A stretch of DNA of 64,000 nt from Planctomycetaceae bacterium (GTDB taxonomy: Bacteria; Planctomycetota; Planctomycetia; Pirellulales; Pirellulaceae), in NCBI GenBank assembly GCA_027487485.1, contig JAIYDN010000018.1:124001-188000 (forward strand), read 5' to 3'. Positions 1 through 6,832 of this stretch are shown here, in pieces. Each line of letters opens with the position of its first letter. Position 1 is the stretch's first letter. The position numbers and the translations under genes were made by a program. The notes beneath the pieces were generated by a model. It saw only the letters and a program-made list of their open reading frames with translations. It had not been told where the DNA came from and ran no database searches.

Positions 1-1405
1 TCGCTAAGGAATCAAGCGTGTATTTCTTGTCGATACTGCCCAACGGAACAGAAATGCTACGAAGATCTACGTCGCTGTTGCGAGGAGCATGGCATCCGAC
101 ACATCCGATCGAATGATAAAGCTCTTCTCCTCTCTTGGCAGCCGCCCCGTCCCCAGGTCGATCGATGAGATTTCCGGTCGAGGCGAGAAAACTAGCGATC
201 GCCATGCCCCTGTCCTTCTTCTCGTCTTCATTGAGAGCATGAAAGACATTTGGCATAGCCGTACCCGGCTTCGTGTCATGCGCATCCATGGTTAACGCAA
301 GTAGATGGTCGAACCGAATGCGAGATCCCACAGAGTCTAAAATCGGCCCTCGATGTGTGGTCAGCGATTTGTCCTCGCTGAGATGACACGCAGTACAACC
401 TAACTGTGTCACTAGCAACCGACCTGCTAAGTTTTCGTCGGCATACAATCTTTCCAATCCGGGCAGCAGCGGTTTTCGAGCCTCTTGTTCTGCGTTTCGG
501 GGTACCAGCCAGATGTTTCTGTACCGAATCGCATTGCCATGATCTTGCAAGTGAATTGGACCCGGGGCGCTTGACTCGTGCACTGGCGCTGCCGTTGTGA
601 TCCCAGGAACAGCAACAGCGTTCTGCACCACCACGCCGTTAAGTCGCACGGTCATTTTCGCATCGCTCTTTTTCTTCCCAGAAGCGTCGAACCGAGCCGC
701 ATCAAACTCCACATCATAGGTTTGCCAAGTCAAAGGAGGAAAGCACATATTGAGGTCGGGATCGCGCACCGAGTAAATGCCTCCCGTCTCATTGTTTTTG
801 CCGGCCAATCCAAAGGAATCCAGAACCTGTGTCTCGTAGCGACCTTGATGGTATACACCGCTATTTCCTCTCCCCTGCCCTTCGCGTTTTGGCGCAAAGG
901 GAGTTCGAAACTCGATATGTAAGCTGTAATCAGCAAAGCGTTCCTTGGTCGTTGCTCCTTGCATTAACAATCCGTCGGCAGTGCGACTTGCCCCTTGCTC
1001 CCATCGTTGATCCAGCGATTGCTGAGATCCATCAAAAAGGACAACAGCACCTTCAGGTGGTGGAGCATTTAAGGTAGGACTCATTCGCTCCGTTCGCATG
1101 AAATTTCGGCTTGCTACAATACTCTCAACGGTGTCGGAGTCTCCTTCAATCCGCTGAGGCTCGTTTCTGTCCCATCCAGCACCGGGCAGTCCCCCGGAGT
1201 AAATAACGATTTCAAAATCCCCGCTCCCTTGAGCGATTACTTGCATCCCAGCAGCCGTCGCGACGTATTCACCTTGAATCAAAAAATCGGGGTCCGACCG
1301 AGCAGTATCGGGCGAATCATGCTCCACATCCTTTTGTGCCCAAAGAACGGCCGAAAGTCCAGCAACCAACACCAGTGGCTTCAAGAGCGATATCAGAAGA
1401 TTCAT
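1..1405 (-). CDS. Secreted DUF1080 (LamG-like) protein with two cytochrome c motifs, partial
   Basis: This frame stays open from an ATG at 1405 to the left edge, so the C-terminus is missing (at least 468 residues). Residues 1-23 form a signal peptide ending near VLWA|QKD. A domain of about residues 115-300 has the look of DUF1080 (3-keto-disaccharide hydrolase, a concanavalin-like fold): it contains LFDG near its start, NSGVYHQGRYETQVLDSFG, and a W-x-x-YDVEFDA strand. Two c-type haem motifs follow, CTACH near residue 337 and CVGCH near 434, the second with the RGEELYHSIGCVGCH context of planctomycete cytochromes. Haem attachment implies export to the periplasm. DUF1080-cytochrome fusions are known in planctomycetes and are generally linked to carbohydrate breakdown, but the substrate cannot be read from sequence. 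The fold call is from motif memory; the haem sites are seen directly. Confidence 0.82.
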   Translation of the reverse strand, partial: MNLLISLLKPLVLVAGLSAVLWAQKDVEHDSPDTARSDPDFLIQGEYVATAAGMQVIAQGSGDFEIVIYSGGLPGAGWDRNEPQRIEGDSDTVESIVASRNFMRTERMSPTLNAPPPEGAVVLFDGSQQSLDQRWEQGASRTADGLLMQGATTKERFADYSLHIEFRTPFAPKREGQGRGNSGVYHQGRYETQVLDSFGLAGKNNETGGIYSVRDPDLNMCFPPLTWQTYDVEFDAARFDASGKKKSDAKMTVRLNGVVVQNAVAVPGITTAAPVHESSAPGPIHLQDHGNAIRYRNIWLVPRNAEQEARKPLLPGLERLYADENLAGRLLVTQLGCTACHLSEDKSLTTHRGPILDSVGSRIRFDHLLALTMDAHDTKPGTAMPNVFHALNEDEKKDRGMAIASFLASTGNLIDRPGDGAAAKRGEELYHSIGCVGCHAPRNSDVDLRSISVPLGSIDKKYTLDSLA

Positions 1406-1523
1406 AGTTGTTCGGTACGAAACGAAATGCGGAAATCAAGCAGTGGGGTAATTATCCCCAAGAGTGTAGTTCATCGCTTGGCCCGAGTATAGAAAGACTC
1501 GCCAAAGCGATACACACTTTACC

Positions 1524-1571
1524 CTATCGTGGCAAGATTTCGTTGCTGCAGAAGCCGCTTTGGAATCCGTT
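1524..1571 (-). repeat. Orphan copy of the cvpA-like gene 3' end (direct repeat, left copy)
   Basis: Read on the minus strand, these 48 bases encode NGFQSGFCSNEILPR followed by TAG. They match 2645-2692, the last 48 bases of the CvpA-like gene (NGFQSGFGGNEILPR then TGA), at 43 of 48 positions. Similarity fades quickly beyond both ends, and no open frame leads into this copy. It is a displaced gene end lying between the vapBC pair and the DUF1080 gene. Confidence 0.9.
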
Positions 1572-1618
1572 GAGCTAGCATCAGCTTGAGAAACGCTAAG
1601 CTGGGCCTTGAGCCCTAG

Positions 1619-1752
1619 CGTCGCAATAGGTTTGGTGTGCTACCACCACCAAGCCCCAAGAAAGCCCCCGCGTTCAAGGGCCTTGTGCCCTACGAACGCA
1701 ACAGGTTTGGTCGGCTAAACGGGCTGTCTAGCACACCAAACCCGTTGCGACG
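1619..1752. repeat. Imperfect inverted repeat beside vapC
   Basis: Bases 1619-1642 and 1729-1752 are reverse complements at 22 of 24 positions. A third, related copy in direct orientation lies at about 1694-1717. The whole could fold into a long imperfect hairpin. It lies in the 429-base gene-free stretch between the DUF1080 start (1405) and the vapC stop (1835). No coding signal was seen in that stretch apart from the orphan cvpA end at 1524-1571. Confidence 0.75.
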
Positions 1753-1753
1753 T

Positions 1754-1770
1754 GTCGGGACGAGCCCGAC
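1754..1770. repeat. Short perfect hairpin (GTCGGG stem)
   Basis: GTCGGG at 1754-1759 pairs with CCCGAC at 1765-1770 across a five-base loop. It directly follows the inverted repeat ending at 1752 and is probably part of the same repeat block. There is no T-run, so it is not a typical intrinsic terminator. Confidence 0.6.
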
Positions 1771-1834
1771 CGTCGCGGTGGCGTGCATGCGGGGAACGTC
1801 GAGAAAGGTGCCAAGCACAAATGGCACGGTACCT

Positions 1835-2236
1835 CTACCACTTTTCAACGACTAAATCTGGAATTGAGAGAAGGTCACTATCCGTCGTGACGACCTTACA
1901 GTCGCCGAGATTTAATGCGATCGCACCGACCATCATGTCGACGACTTGCATCGGCCTTCCTGTTTTTCGAAGCTCCGCCGCGAGGATTCCATATCGGAAT
2001 GCTGCCTCTTGGTCGAACGGCCAGACGGCTAGAGACGACAGAGCGCTCAGGAATCGTTGCATGTTCTGTTCGCGGCTTTTGCTTCCCTCGATACCAAAGG
2101 CAATCTCGGCAACGACTGGAACACAAGTCCCGATGCGTACCCGCTGGGATGCTAACTCCTTGACTCGGTCGTAAACCGACCGTCGTCGGTTTATGAAGTC
2201 GCTTAAGATTCCGCTATCCAGGAGTAGCTTCTTCAC
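1835..2236 (-). CDS. vapC: VapC-type PIN-domain toxin (ribonuclease)
   Basis: A 133-residue PIN-domain protein of the usual VapC length. The acidic metal-binding residues expected for the family are present: D7 in LLLDSG, E44 in VVAEIAFG, D100 in VVDMMVGAIAL and D119 in VTTDSDL. The family cleaves RNA, often tRNA, until bound by its antitoxin; which RNA is cut here is unknown. Translation starts at GTG (2236-2234), and this start overlaps the antitoxin stop as GTGA, typical of translationally coupled toxin-antitoxin genes. The neighbour at 2233-2526 is the presumed antitoxin. All catalytic residues look intact, so the toxin is probably functional. The pair is flanked by direct repeats of the cvpA-like gene end. 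Confidence 0.9.
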   Translation of the reverse strand: MKKLLLDSGILSDFINRRRSVYDRVKELASQRVRIGTCVPVVAEIAFGIEGSKSREQNMQRFLSALSSLAVWPFDQEAAFRYGILAAELRKTGRPMQVVDMMVGAIALNLGDCKVVTTDSDLLSIPDLVVEKW

Positions 2237-2526
2237 TCAAACTGGCCCCCGAGCTTTTTAGCTCGTGAATCAAACTGGGATTTTTCCCAGCCAGCTGATT
2301 CTCTTGCAGCTTGGCTAAAATCTTCACCATTTTCATCTTCGGGAAAAGCCGACGCAAAGGATTCCATAGCAGTAAGGGTTCTTTGAAGCTCTGAATCATC
2401 CATCTGTTCGGCATCAGGCAAGTTCGATGCAAGCATCAATAATGCGACATGCGTACCGTCCGCCAGTTCGCTTGGTGCTGCAACCTCGATTTTCCCATTC
2501 CTAACGGTTCCAGTAAGCTGGATCAT
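2233..2526 (-). CDS. Probable VapB-type antitoxin
   Basis: A small protein of 97 residues directly upstream of vapC with a 4-base overlap. The N-terminus MIQLTGTVRNGKIEVAAPSE resembles the beta-hairpin DNA-binding start of AbrB/MazE-type or planctomycete VapB antitoxins (a strand, a G-K-I-x-V turn, then a proline). The middle and C-terminus are acidic and probably disordered, ending QFDSRAKKLGGQFE, as expected for the toxin-wrapping part. The frame is open upstream to 2583, but the ATG at 2526 is preferred because GAAGGA lies eight bases before it and the upstream residues look noncoding. Autoregulation of the pair is expected from the family; an operator was not identified. The antitoxin role is inferred mainly from position. 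Confidence 0.8.
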   Translation of the reverse strand: MIQLTGTVRNGKIEVAAPSELADGTHVALLMLASNLPDAEQMDDSELQRTLTAMESFASAFPEDENGEDFSQAARESAGWEKSQFDSRAKKLGGQFE

Positions 2527-2644
2527 CTTCAAATCCTTCGCACCAAGACGGTAATCGCATTGCCATGTGGCATTATACTCCATCTAGGTGTTGATTTACA
2601 CTACTTTTCAGACGTGTGTTATGATCATGCTGTGCCGATCGCAA

Positions 2645-2692
2645 TCATCTTGGCAAGATTTCGTTGCCGCCGAAGCCGCTTTGGAATCCGTT
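2645..2692 (-). repeat. 3' end of the cvpA-like gene (direct repeat, right copy)
   Basis: The last 48 bases of the CvpA-like gene, including its TGA, are matched at 43 of 48 positions by 1524-1571. The 1.07 kb between the copies carries vapBC and a palindromic repeat block. Confidence 0.9.
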
Positions 2693-3574
2693 GGGCCAAC
2701 CTGAACTGTTTTGCTGCGGAACCGAGTTATTGGGCCATGTTTGTTGGTTGGTGTTGCCCGCCCCACCCCATGGCACGTTGCTGGGGAAGCCATTGGAGCC
2801 CCCCTGCCCTGCCCCGTTTTGGCCTGCATTCGGTTGTGCCCCATTCGGTTGGACTGAATTTGATTGCCCACCGCCGAAGCCGAAGAAACCACCGACATTG
2901 TCTTGCTGCTGCCCCCCCTGCCCTGCCCCGGTGAAAAATCCGCCCGGCTGCTGAGGGTTGCTGAGCGCTTCGTTTCCGAACTGTGAGACTCGATCTTGCA
3001 ACATCTGGCCAAGTCCATCCAGTGGACCAGGTTGTGATGGCCCCGCTAGGCCGTTTTGATTCTGCTGCAATCGTTGCTCGACGTTGTCAATGTAAGGACC
3101 CACAATTTGCTTGAGCTCCGCTGGCAAAAGCCCGTCCGCGCTTGCCAAGATACGAGTGATGTAAAGTCCGCTGCGCGAGTTCGCTATGCGCTGCTGTTGC
3201 GACGAACCCAAAAGGGTCATCGCGAACATCGTGATGATCAAACACAACAGCATCCCTTTGAGCAGCCCAAAGCCCGCTCCCAAATGCCGATCGAATTCCT
3301 TGAGCCGAACTTTGTCGATCGAGGTGCTCACCAAACGAAAGGCCATCCAAATGATCAAACTGGAACCAAAGTAAAGCAACAACATGGCCAAAAAGACATT
3401 CCAAGGGGGCTGAGCGTTGATCATCTTGGCTACGTCATTGCGGAAAAAATTCGCAATGAAGTAACTGGCCACGATCGAAGCTAGCGAAGCCAATTGCCAA
3501 GCAAACCCCTTGATCGCACCAAAAATGGTGGTTGCGGCCAAGACTATCAACATGATCAAATCGTACGCCTGCAT
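2645..3574 (-). CDS. CvpA-family membrane protein with Q/N/G/P-rich tail
   Basis: The N-terminal 160 residues are hydrophobic and fit the CvpA family: about four membrane segments starting MQAYDLIMLIVLAATTIFGAIKG, with the family-typical GxxKG turn and a later GAGFGLLKGMLLCLII segment. CvpA proteins are inner-membrane proteins linked to colicin V production and envelope homeostasis; the molecular activity is unclear. The C-terminal half (from about residue 190) is low-complexity, rich in Gln, Asn, Gly, Pro, Trp and Phe, and absent from short CvpA proteins. The start at 3574 is chosen over an upstream ATG at 3598 because AAAGGA lies about ten bases before it. The final 15 codons are duplicated at 1524-1571 beyond the vapBC pair. 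Confidence 0.82.
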   Translation of the reverse strand: MQAYDLIMLIVLAATTIFGAIKGFAWQLASLASIVASYFIANFFRNDVAKMINAQPPWNVFLAMLLLYFGSSLIIWMAFRLVSTSIDKVRLKEFDRHLGAGFGLLKGMLLCLIITMFAMTLLGSSQQQRIANSRSGLYITRILASADGLLPAELKQIVGPYIDNVEQRLQQNQNGLAGPSQPGPLDGLGQMLQDRVSQFGNEALSNPQQPGGFFTGAGQGGQQQDNVGGFFGFGGGQSNSVQPNGAQPNAGQNGAGQGGSNGFPSNVPWGGAGNTNQQTWPNNSVPQQNSSGWPNGFQSGFGGNEILPR

Positions 3575-3767
3575 GGCTAGCAATTCCTTTGAGGACATCT
3601 GTTCTACAATTTAAACAGTTGGGGACAACTGTTCTACATCGGGTGTTTTCGCCCTTTACAGGAGAAAAACAACCTGGGCTCGCGGACTATAGCGAAAACC
3701 ACCCCGTCAAGCGAATGTCAAAATGAGGCTGGAAGTGCCTATTCTTACGCCCTACCCTGCACTACGA

Positions 3768-3773
3768 TTGACA
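3768..3773 (+). promoter_or_regulatory. Possible -35 element upstream of nadA
   Basis: A perfect TTGACA lies here, with only weak -10 candidates 15-17 bases downstream (for example TAATGA at 3789-3794). If used, transcription would begin near 3800. That is past the ATG at 3784 and favours the nadA start at 3859. Confidence 0.3.
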
Positions 3774-3858
3774 TTCTGGGATAGTGCGTAATGAAATGCC
3801 TGCATTCCGCCCCAAGACGTGTCAAATTCAACCACACTCATTTTCGATTCACGGTCCT

Positions 3859-4992
3859 ATGAGTATCGCTCTCGAACCACTCCCCTTCCCTCCTTATCGC
3901 GAGCTAGGGAATGATGAACTCAATGCGAGAATTTCGGCTGCCAAGCAAGAACTTGGAAGTCGTTTGTTGATTTTAGGGCACCATTATCAACAAGACGAAG
4001 TCATCGCACATGCGGATTTGAATGGGGATTCGTACCAGTTGAGTAAAATGGCGGCGGACAGCCAAGACTGTCGGTCGATTGTTTTTTGTGGCGTTCACTT
4101 TATGGCCGAGACGGCCGATATCTTGGTCAATCGTCCTGAAAAGCTGGAAGAACGCAACGGACATCGCGTTGGGGTGGTGCTGCCCGATATGGCAGCCGGT
4201 TGCTCGATGGCGGACATGGCAGCGATTCGCCAGGTTGAATCCGCTTGGAAGCAATTGGGCGAAGTGATCGACACCGAAGACCTGACCCCCGTTACGTACA
4301 TCAACAGCGCAGCTAGCCTGAAAGCATTCTGCGGCCGGCATGGCGGTATTGTTTGTACCAGCAGCAATGCCAAAGCGGTCTTGGAATGGTCCTTTGCTCA
4401 GCGCAAGCGAGTTTTCTTCTTTCCTGACCAGCATCTCGGACGAAACACTTCCCTAAAAATGGGAATCACCAACGACCAAATGCCGGTTTGGAATCCGCAC
4501 GAAGAAGAACATGGCGGGAATACAGAACAGGCGATACGAGATTCTCGCGTGATCTTATGGAAGGGGCATTGTTCGGTGCACCAAATGTTCCAGGCCGACC
4601 ACGTTCAGTCATTTCGCAAAAACCACCCCGGGATCAAAATCTTGGTCCACCCCGAATGCCCTCAGGAGGTGAACGACATTGCGGACATCTCCGGGTCCAC
4701 CAGCAAGATTATCGAAACGGTTCGAGCGGCACCGGCAGGTACCAAATGGGCGATCGGAACGGAATTGCACTTGGTGAATCGGCTGAAAAAAGAACATCCC
4801 GAACAAGAGATCCACTTTTTATCGCCGCTGGTTTGCATGTGCGCTACTATGTATCGGATCGACTTGGCTCACTTGTGCTGGAGCGTCGAGAATTTAGTCC
4901 AAGGCACCATCGTCAATCAGATTATCGTTCGTGAAGAAATTGCGAAGTGGTCACTGGTCGCGTTGGAGCGAATGCTAAAAGTCTCTAAATGA
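3859..4992 (+). CDS. nadA: Quinolinate synthase A
   Basis: NadA condenses iminoaspartate with dihydroxyacetone phosphate to quinolinate in de novo NAD synthesis, using a [4Fe-4S] cluster in the cytoplasm. Hallmarks are LGHHYQQDEV near the start, CGVHFMAETADIL, INSAASLKAFCGRHGG, the WKGHCSVH segment, LVHPECPQEV, and SPLVCMCATM near the end. By comparison with characterised NadA proteins, cluster ligands are probably the Cys of CGVHFM, the Cys of GHCSVH and one of the two in VCMC. The protein (377 residues) is of the longer NadA type. An ATG at 3784 would add 25 residues with no family likeness, so 3859 is preferred. No nadB or nadC lies nearby, so the gene seems to stand alone. Confidence 0.95.
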   Translation: MSIALEPLPFPPYRELGNDELNARISAAKQELGSRLLILGHHYQQDEVIAHADLNGDSYQLSKMAADSQDCRSIVFCGVHFMAETADILVNRPEKLEERNGHRVGVVLPDMAAGCSMADMAAIRQVESAWKQLGEVIDTEDLTPVTYINSAASLKAFCGRHGGIVCTSSNAKAVLEWSFAQRKRVFFFPDQHLGRNTSLKMGITNDQMPVWNPHEEEHGGNTEQAIRDSRVILWKGHCSVHQMFQADHVQSFRKNHPGIKILVHPECPQEVNDIADISGSTSKIIETVRAAPAGTKWAIGTELHLVNRLKKEHPEQEIHFLSPLVCMCATMYRIDLAHLCWSVENLVQGTIVNQIIVREEIAKWSLVALERMLKVSK

Positions 4993-5103
4993 TTCAAAGC
5001 AACTGTTTCCAATAGCCCCCCTACCCTGCCCTGCATCGGTCTCAGCAAAGCAGAAAAACAAGTAATACCATCCGACGCTGGGACATTTCCCCCTCATCCC
5101 CAA

Positions 5104-5134
5104 CCCTTCTCCCCGGAGTACCGAGGGAGAAGGG
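5104..5134. repeat. Perfect 10-bp stem hairpin between nadA and the permease gene
   Basis: CCCTTCTCCC (5104-5113) pairs with GGGAGAAGGG (5125-5134) over an 11-base loop. It resembles the CCTCTCCC...GGGAGAGG type of dispersed repeat found in many bacterial genomes. There is no T-run after it, so a terminator role for nadA is possible but not shown. Confidence 0.6.
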
Positions 5135-5158
5135 GGTAAAGTACTAGGGGAACAACTT

Positions 5159-5186
5159 AAACCTTACACCTCAAACCTTACACCTT
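5159..5186 (+). repeat. Two tandem copies of a 14-base unit
   Basis: The unit AAACCTTACACCTC occurs at 5159-5172 and again, with one change, at 5173-5186, just before the ATG at 5198. No function is evident. Confidence 0.6.
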
Positions 5187-5197
5187 ATTTCCATTCC

Positions 5198-6328
5198 ATG
5201 ATCAAGTTACCGCTGGTATTGCTCTTTACGGCCATGACCGCTCTGTTTTGGGGCGTTTATGGCATTCTGCTTCATGAAGGGACAAACCAGTTGGGGCATA
5301 GTTCCATCCGGGCCTTTATTGGTGTTGGTATCGCATACTTTTTGATTGCGGTCTTGGTACCGGTGGCTGTCTTAAGTAGCAAATCGGAAAAAGGGCATTG
5401 GTCTTTGAGCGGCACACTGCTGTCCCTTTTCGCGGGAAGCGTGGGAGCCTTGGGTGCGCTAGGGGTCATTTTAGCGGTTGCCTTTCAGGGGCTCCCGATT
5501 TACGTGATGCCGATTGTTTTTGGAAGCGCGCCAGTCATCAATACACTGGTAACATCTTGGTTAAACAAATCATTCTCCCAGATCAAACCGTTGTTTGTGG
5601 TGGGGCTCATTCTGGTTGCCGTCGGAGCTGTCGGGGTTCTTATCAATAAGCCAAAACCGGTCAAAGCAGTTGTTGCTGCAGTAGAAGGGGCCGAAGCCGA
5701 AGCGGCCCAGGCCAAGAAAGCAGAAGAACCAACACCGAACGCTCTGGCCATCGGCGCATCGATTTGTTTAGCCGTTGTTTGCTGGGGAGCGTATGGGCCG
5801 TTTTTGCACATGGGTCAGATGAAAATGGGCGGGTCTCGTCTTCGGCCATTTTGCTGTGTCGGGATCGCATACTTTATAATTGCTGTCGCATTGCCCGTCA
5901 TGATTCTGATGGCGGTGCCCGATAATGTTTCGCTCACTTGGAATCAAATCGGTAGTGGCATGTTATGGTCGATTGCTGCTGGATCGGCGGGTGCGATTGG
6001 GGCTCTTGGGATTATTCTGGCTTTCAACTACGGTGGCAAACCGATTTTCGTGATGCCCTTGGTTTTTGGATTTGCGCCCGTCATCAATACCCTTACTTCC
6101 ATGACCGTTGTCGGATCGCTCGAAAAGATCTCGCCAGCGTTTGTTATTTCCTTGTTGATTGGTATTGGCGGCGCGGTAACGGTGCTGATTTTCGCGCCCA
6201 AGTCCAAACCACATGGCGGCCCTGCGGGGCATGGAACGCCGTCTGATTCCAAGGGTGCATCCTCCGCAAAAGAAACAGACACAAGCGCGTCGACAGCGGC
6301 AGACTCAACGGCTGCGAAAAGTGATTGA
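5198..6328 (+). CDS. DMT-like membrane transporter with internal duplication
   Basis: A 376-residue polytopic protein of about ten membrane segments in two homologous halves. Residues 1-150 and 185-330 repeat the same landmarks: ALFWGVYGILLH / VVCWGAYGPFLH, FIGVGIAYFLIAV / FCCVGIAYFIIAV, GSVGALGALGVILA / GSAGAIGALGIILA, and YVMPIVFGSAPVINTL / FVMPLVFGFAPVINTL. This is the duplicated five-helix design of the drug/metabolite transporter superfamily. The two halves are joined by an Ala/Glu/Lys-rich linker, and the C-terminal 45 residues are Ser/Thr/Ala-rich and probably disordered. The substrate cannot be read from sequence. It starts at an ATG with no clear ribosome binding site. It stands alone, between nadA and a long gene-free region. 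Confidence 0.8.
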   Translation: MIKLPLVLLFTAMTALFWGVYGILLHEGTNQLGHSSIRAFIGVGIAYFLIAVLVPVAVLSSKSEKGHWSLSGTLLSLFAGSVGALGALGVILAVAFQGLPIYVMPIVFGSAPVINTLVTSWLNKSFSQIKPLFVVGLILVAVGAVGVLINKPKPVKAVVAAVEGAEAEAAQAKKAEEPTPNALAIGASICLAVVCWGAYGPFLHMGQMKMGGSRLRPFCCVGIAYFIIAVALPVMILMAVPDNVSLTWNQIGSGMLWSIAAGSAGAIGALGIILAFNYGGKPIFVMPLVFGFAPVINTLTSMTVVGSLEKISPAFVISLLIGIGGAVTVLIFAPKSKPHGGPAGHGTPSDSKGASSAKETDTSASTAADSTAAKSD

Positions 6329-6554
6329 TTGTTTGGATAATCCGCCTTTCCATCCGAGGGCGGTTTACCTATAGTTCAGGTGTACGGACTGGAAACTGTT
6401 CGTATCAATTGCCTCCGGTCGTCTTTCCGGCTGAGGGACCATCATTATGCGTTGGCCTAGATCGTTAAAAGGCGAGTGCAGTAGCACGCCTGATCTTCGC
6501 CAGTCTCGCAGCGGCTCCGTGTCGTGCCGCAGACGGTCGGGGGAAAAAACAAGC

Positions 6555-6583
6555 GCTGGCCAGCGGTTCTACCGCTGGCCAGC
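6555..6583. terminator. Strong bidirectional terminator-like hairpin
   Basis: A perfect 13-bp stem (GCTGGCCAGCGGT, three-base loop TCT, ACCGCTGGCCAGC). The flanks can lengthen it, with AAACAA to the left and TTGTTT to the right. On the minus strand the stem is followed by CTTGTTTTTT, a good U-tract; on the plus strand by CTTTGTTT. It could end transcription in either direction. There is no minus-strand gene within the next several hundred bases for it to serve except an unannotated transcript. Confidence 0.65.
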
Positions 6584-6763
6584 TTTGTTTCTGCACGAGC
6601 GCTTCTTCTAAGGCGAGCGGCAGTCCATGTTGTCCCAGCCCGACGCGTGTTCGAGGGGCAATTCCGCGGGTCCCTCACTCACGTTTCGGGTTAGGATTGG
6701 TGGTTTTTATCCGGCCGCTCGCCTAAAGACCTCTCGTTAACCATCCTCCGTTAACAAACCGTG

Positions 6764-6769
6764 TATAAT
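6764..6769 (+). promoter_or_regulatory. Consensus -10 box before recQ
   Basis: TATAAT matches the sigma-70 -10 consensus exactly and lies 63 bases before the recQ ATG. No good -35 was found at 16-18 bases spacing, so this is a partial promoter match. Confidence 0.4.
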
Positions 6770-6832
6770 TCAAGGCCCTGGCTTTCCTGCCCTGACAAGT
6801 AACACAGAGCCTTTCCATAGACGAGCACCATC

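Larger units (their letters stand above)
6329..6832. other. 500-base gene-free region upstream of recQ
   Basis: No convincing coding frame was seen. The stretch holds a strong symmetric hairpin (6555-6583) flanked by an A-run and a T-rich run, several shorter GC-rich complementarities on either side, a repeated CGTTAAC motif (near 6735 and 6749) and a TATAAT at 6764-6769 before recQ. It was compared from memory with RNase P RNA, tmRNA and SRP RNA; none of their conserved cores was found. An unannotated structured RNA remains possible. Confidence 0.5.

Noticed and set aside
578-922. 114-residue plus-strand frame near the left edge
   Set aside because: It is opposite the open DUF1080/cytochrome frame, whose haem and fold motifs make the minus strand the coding one.
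6457-6678. 73-residue minus-strand frame over the hairpin upstream of recQ
   Set aside because: It is Arg/Thr-rich without a ribosome binding site and is crossed by the 13-bp hairpin; more likely noncoding.
6329-6832. RNase P RNA, tmRNA or SRP RNA in the spacer
   Set aside because: The conserved core sequences of these RNAs, checked by eye on both strands, are not present.
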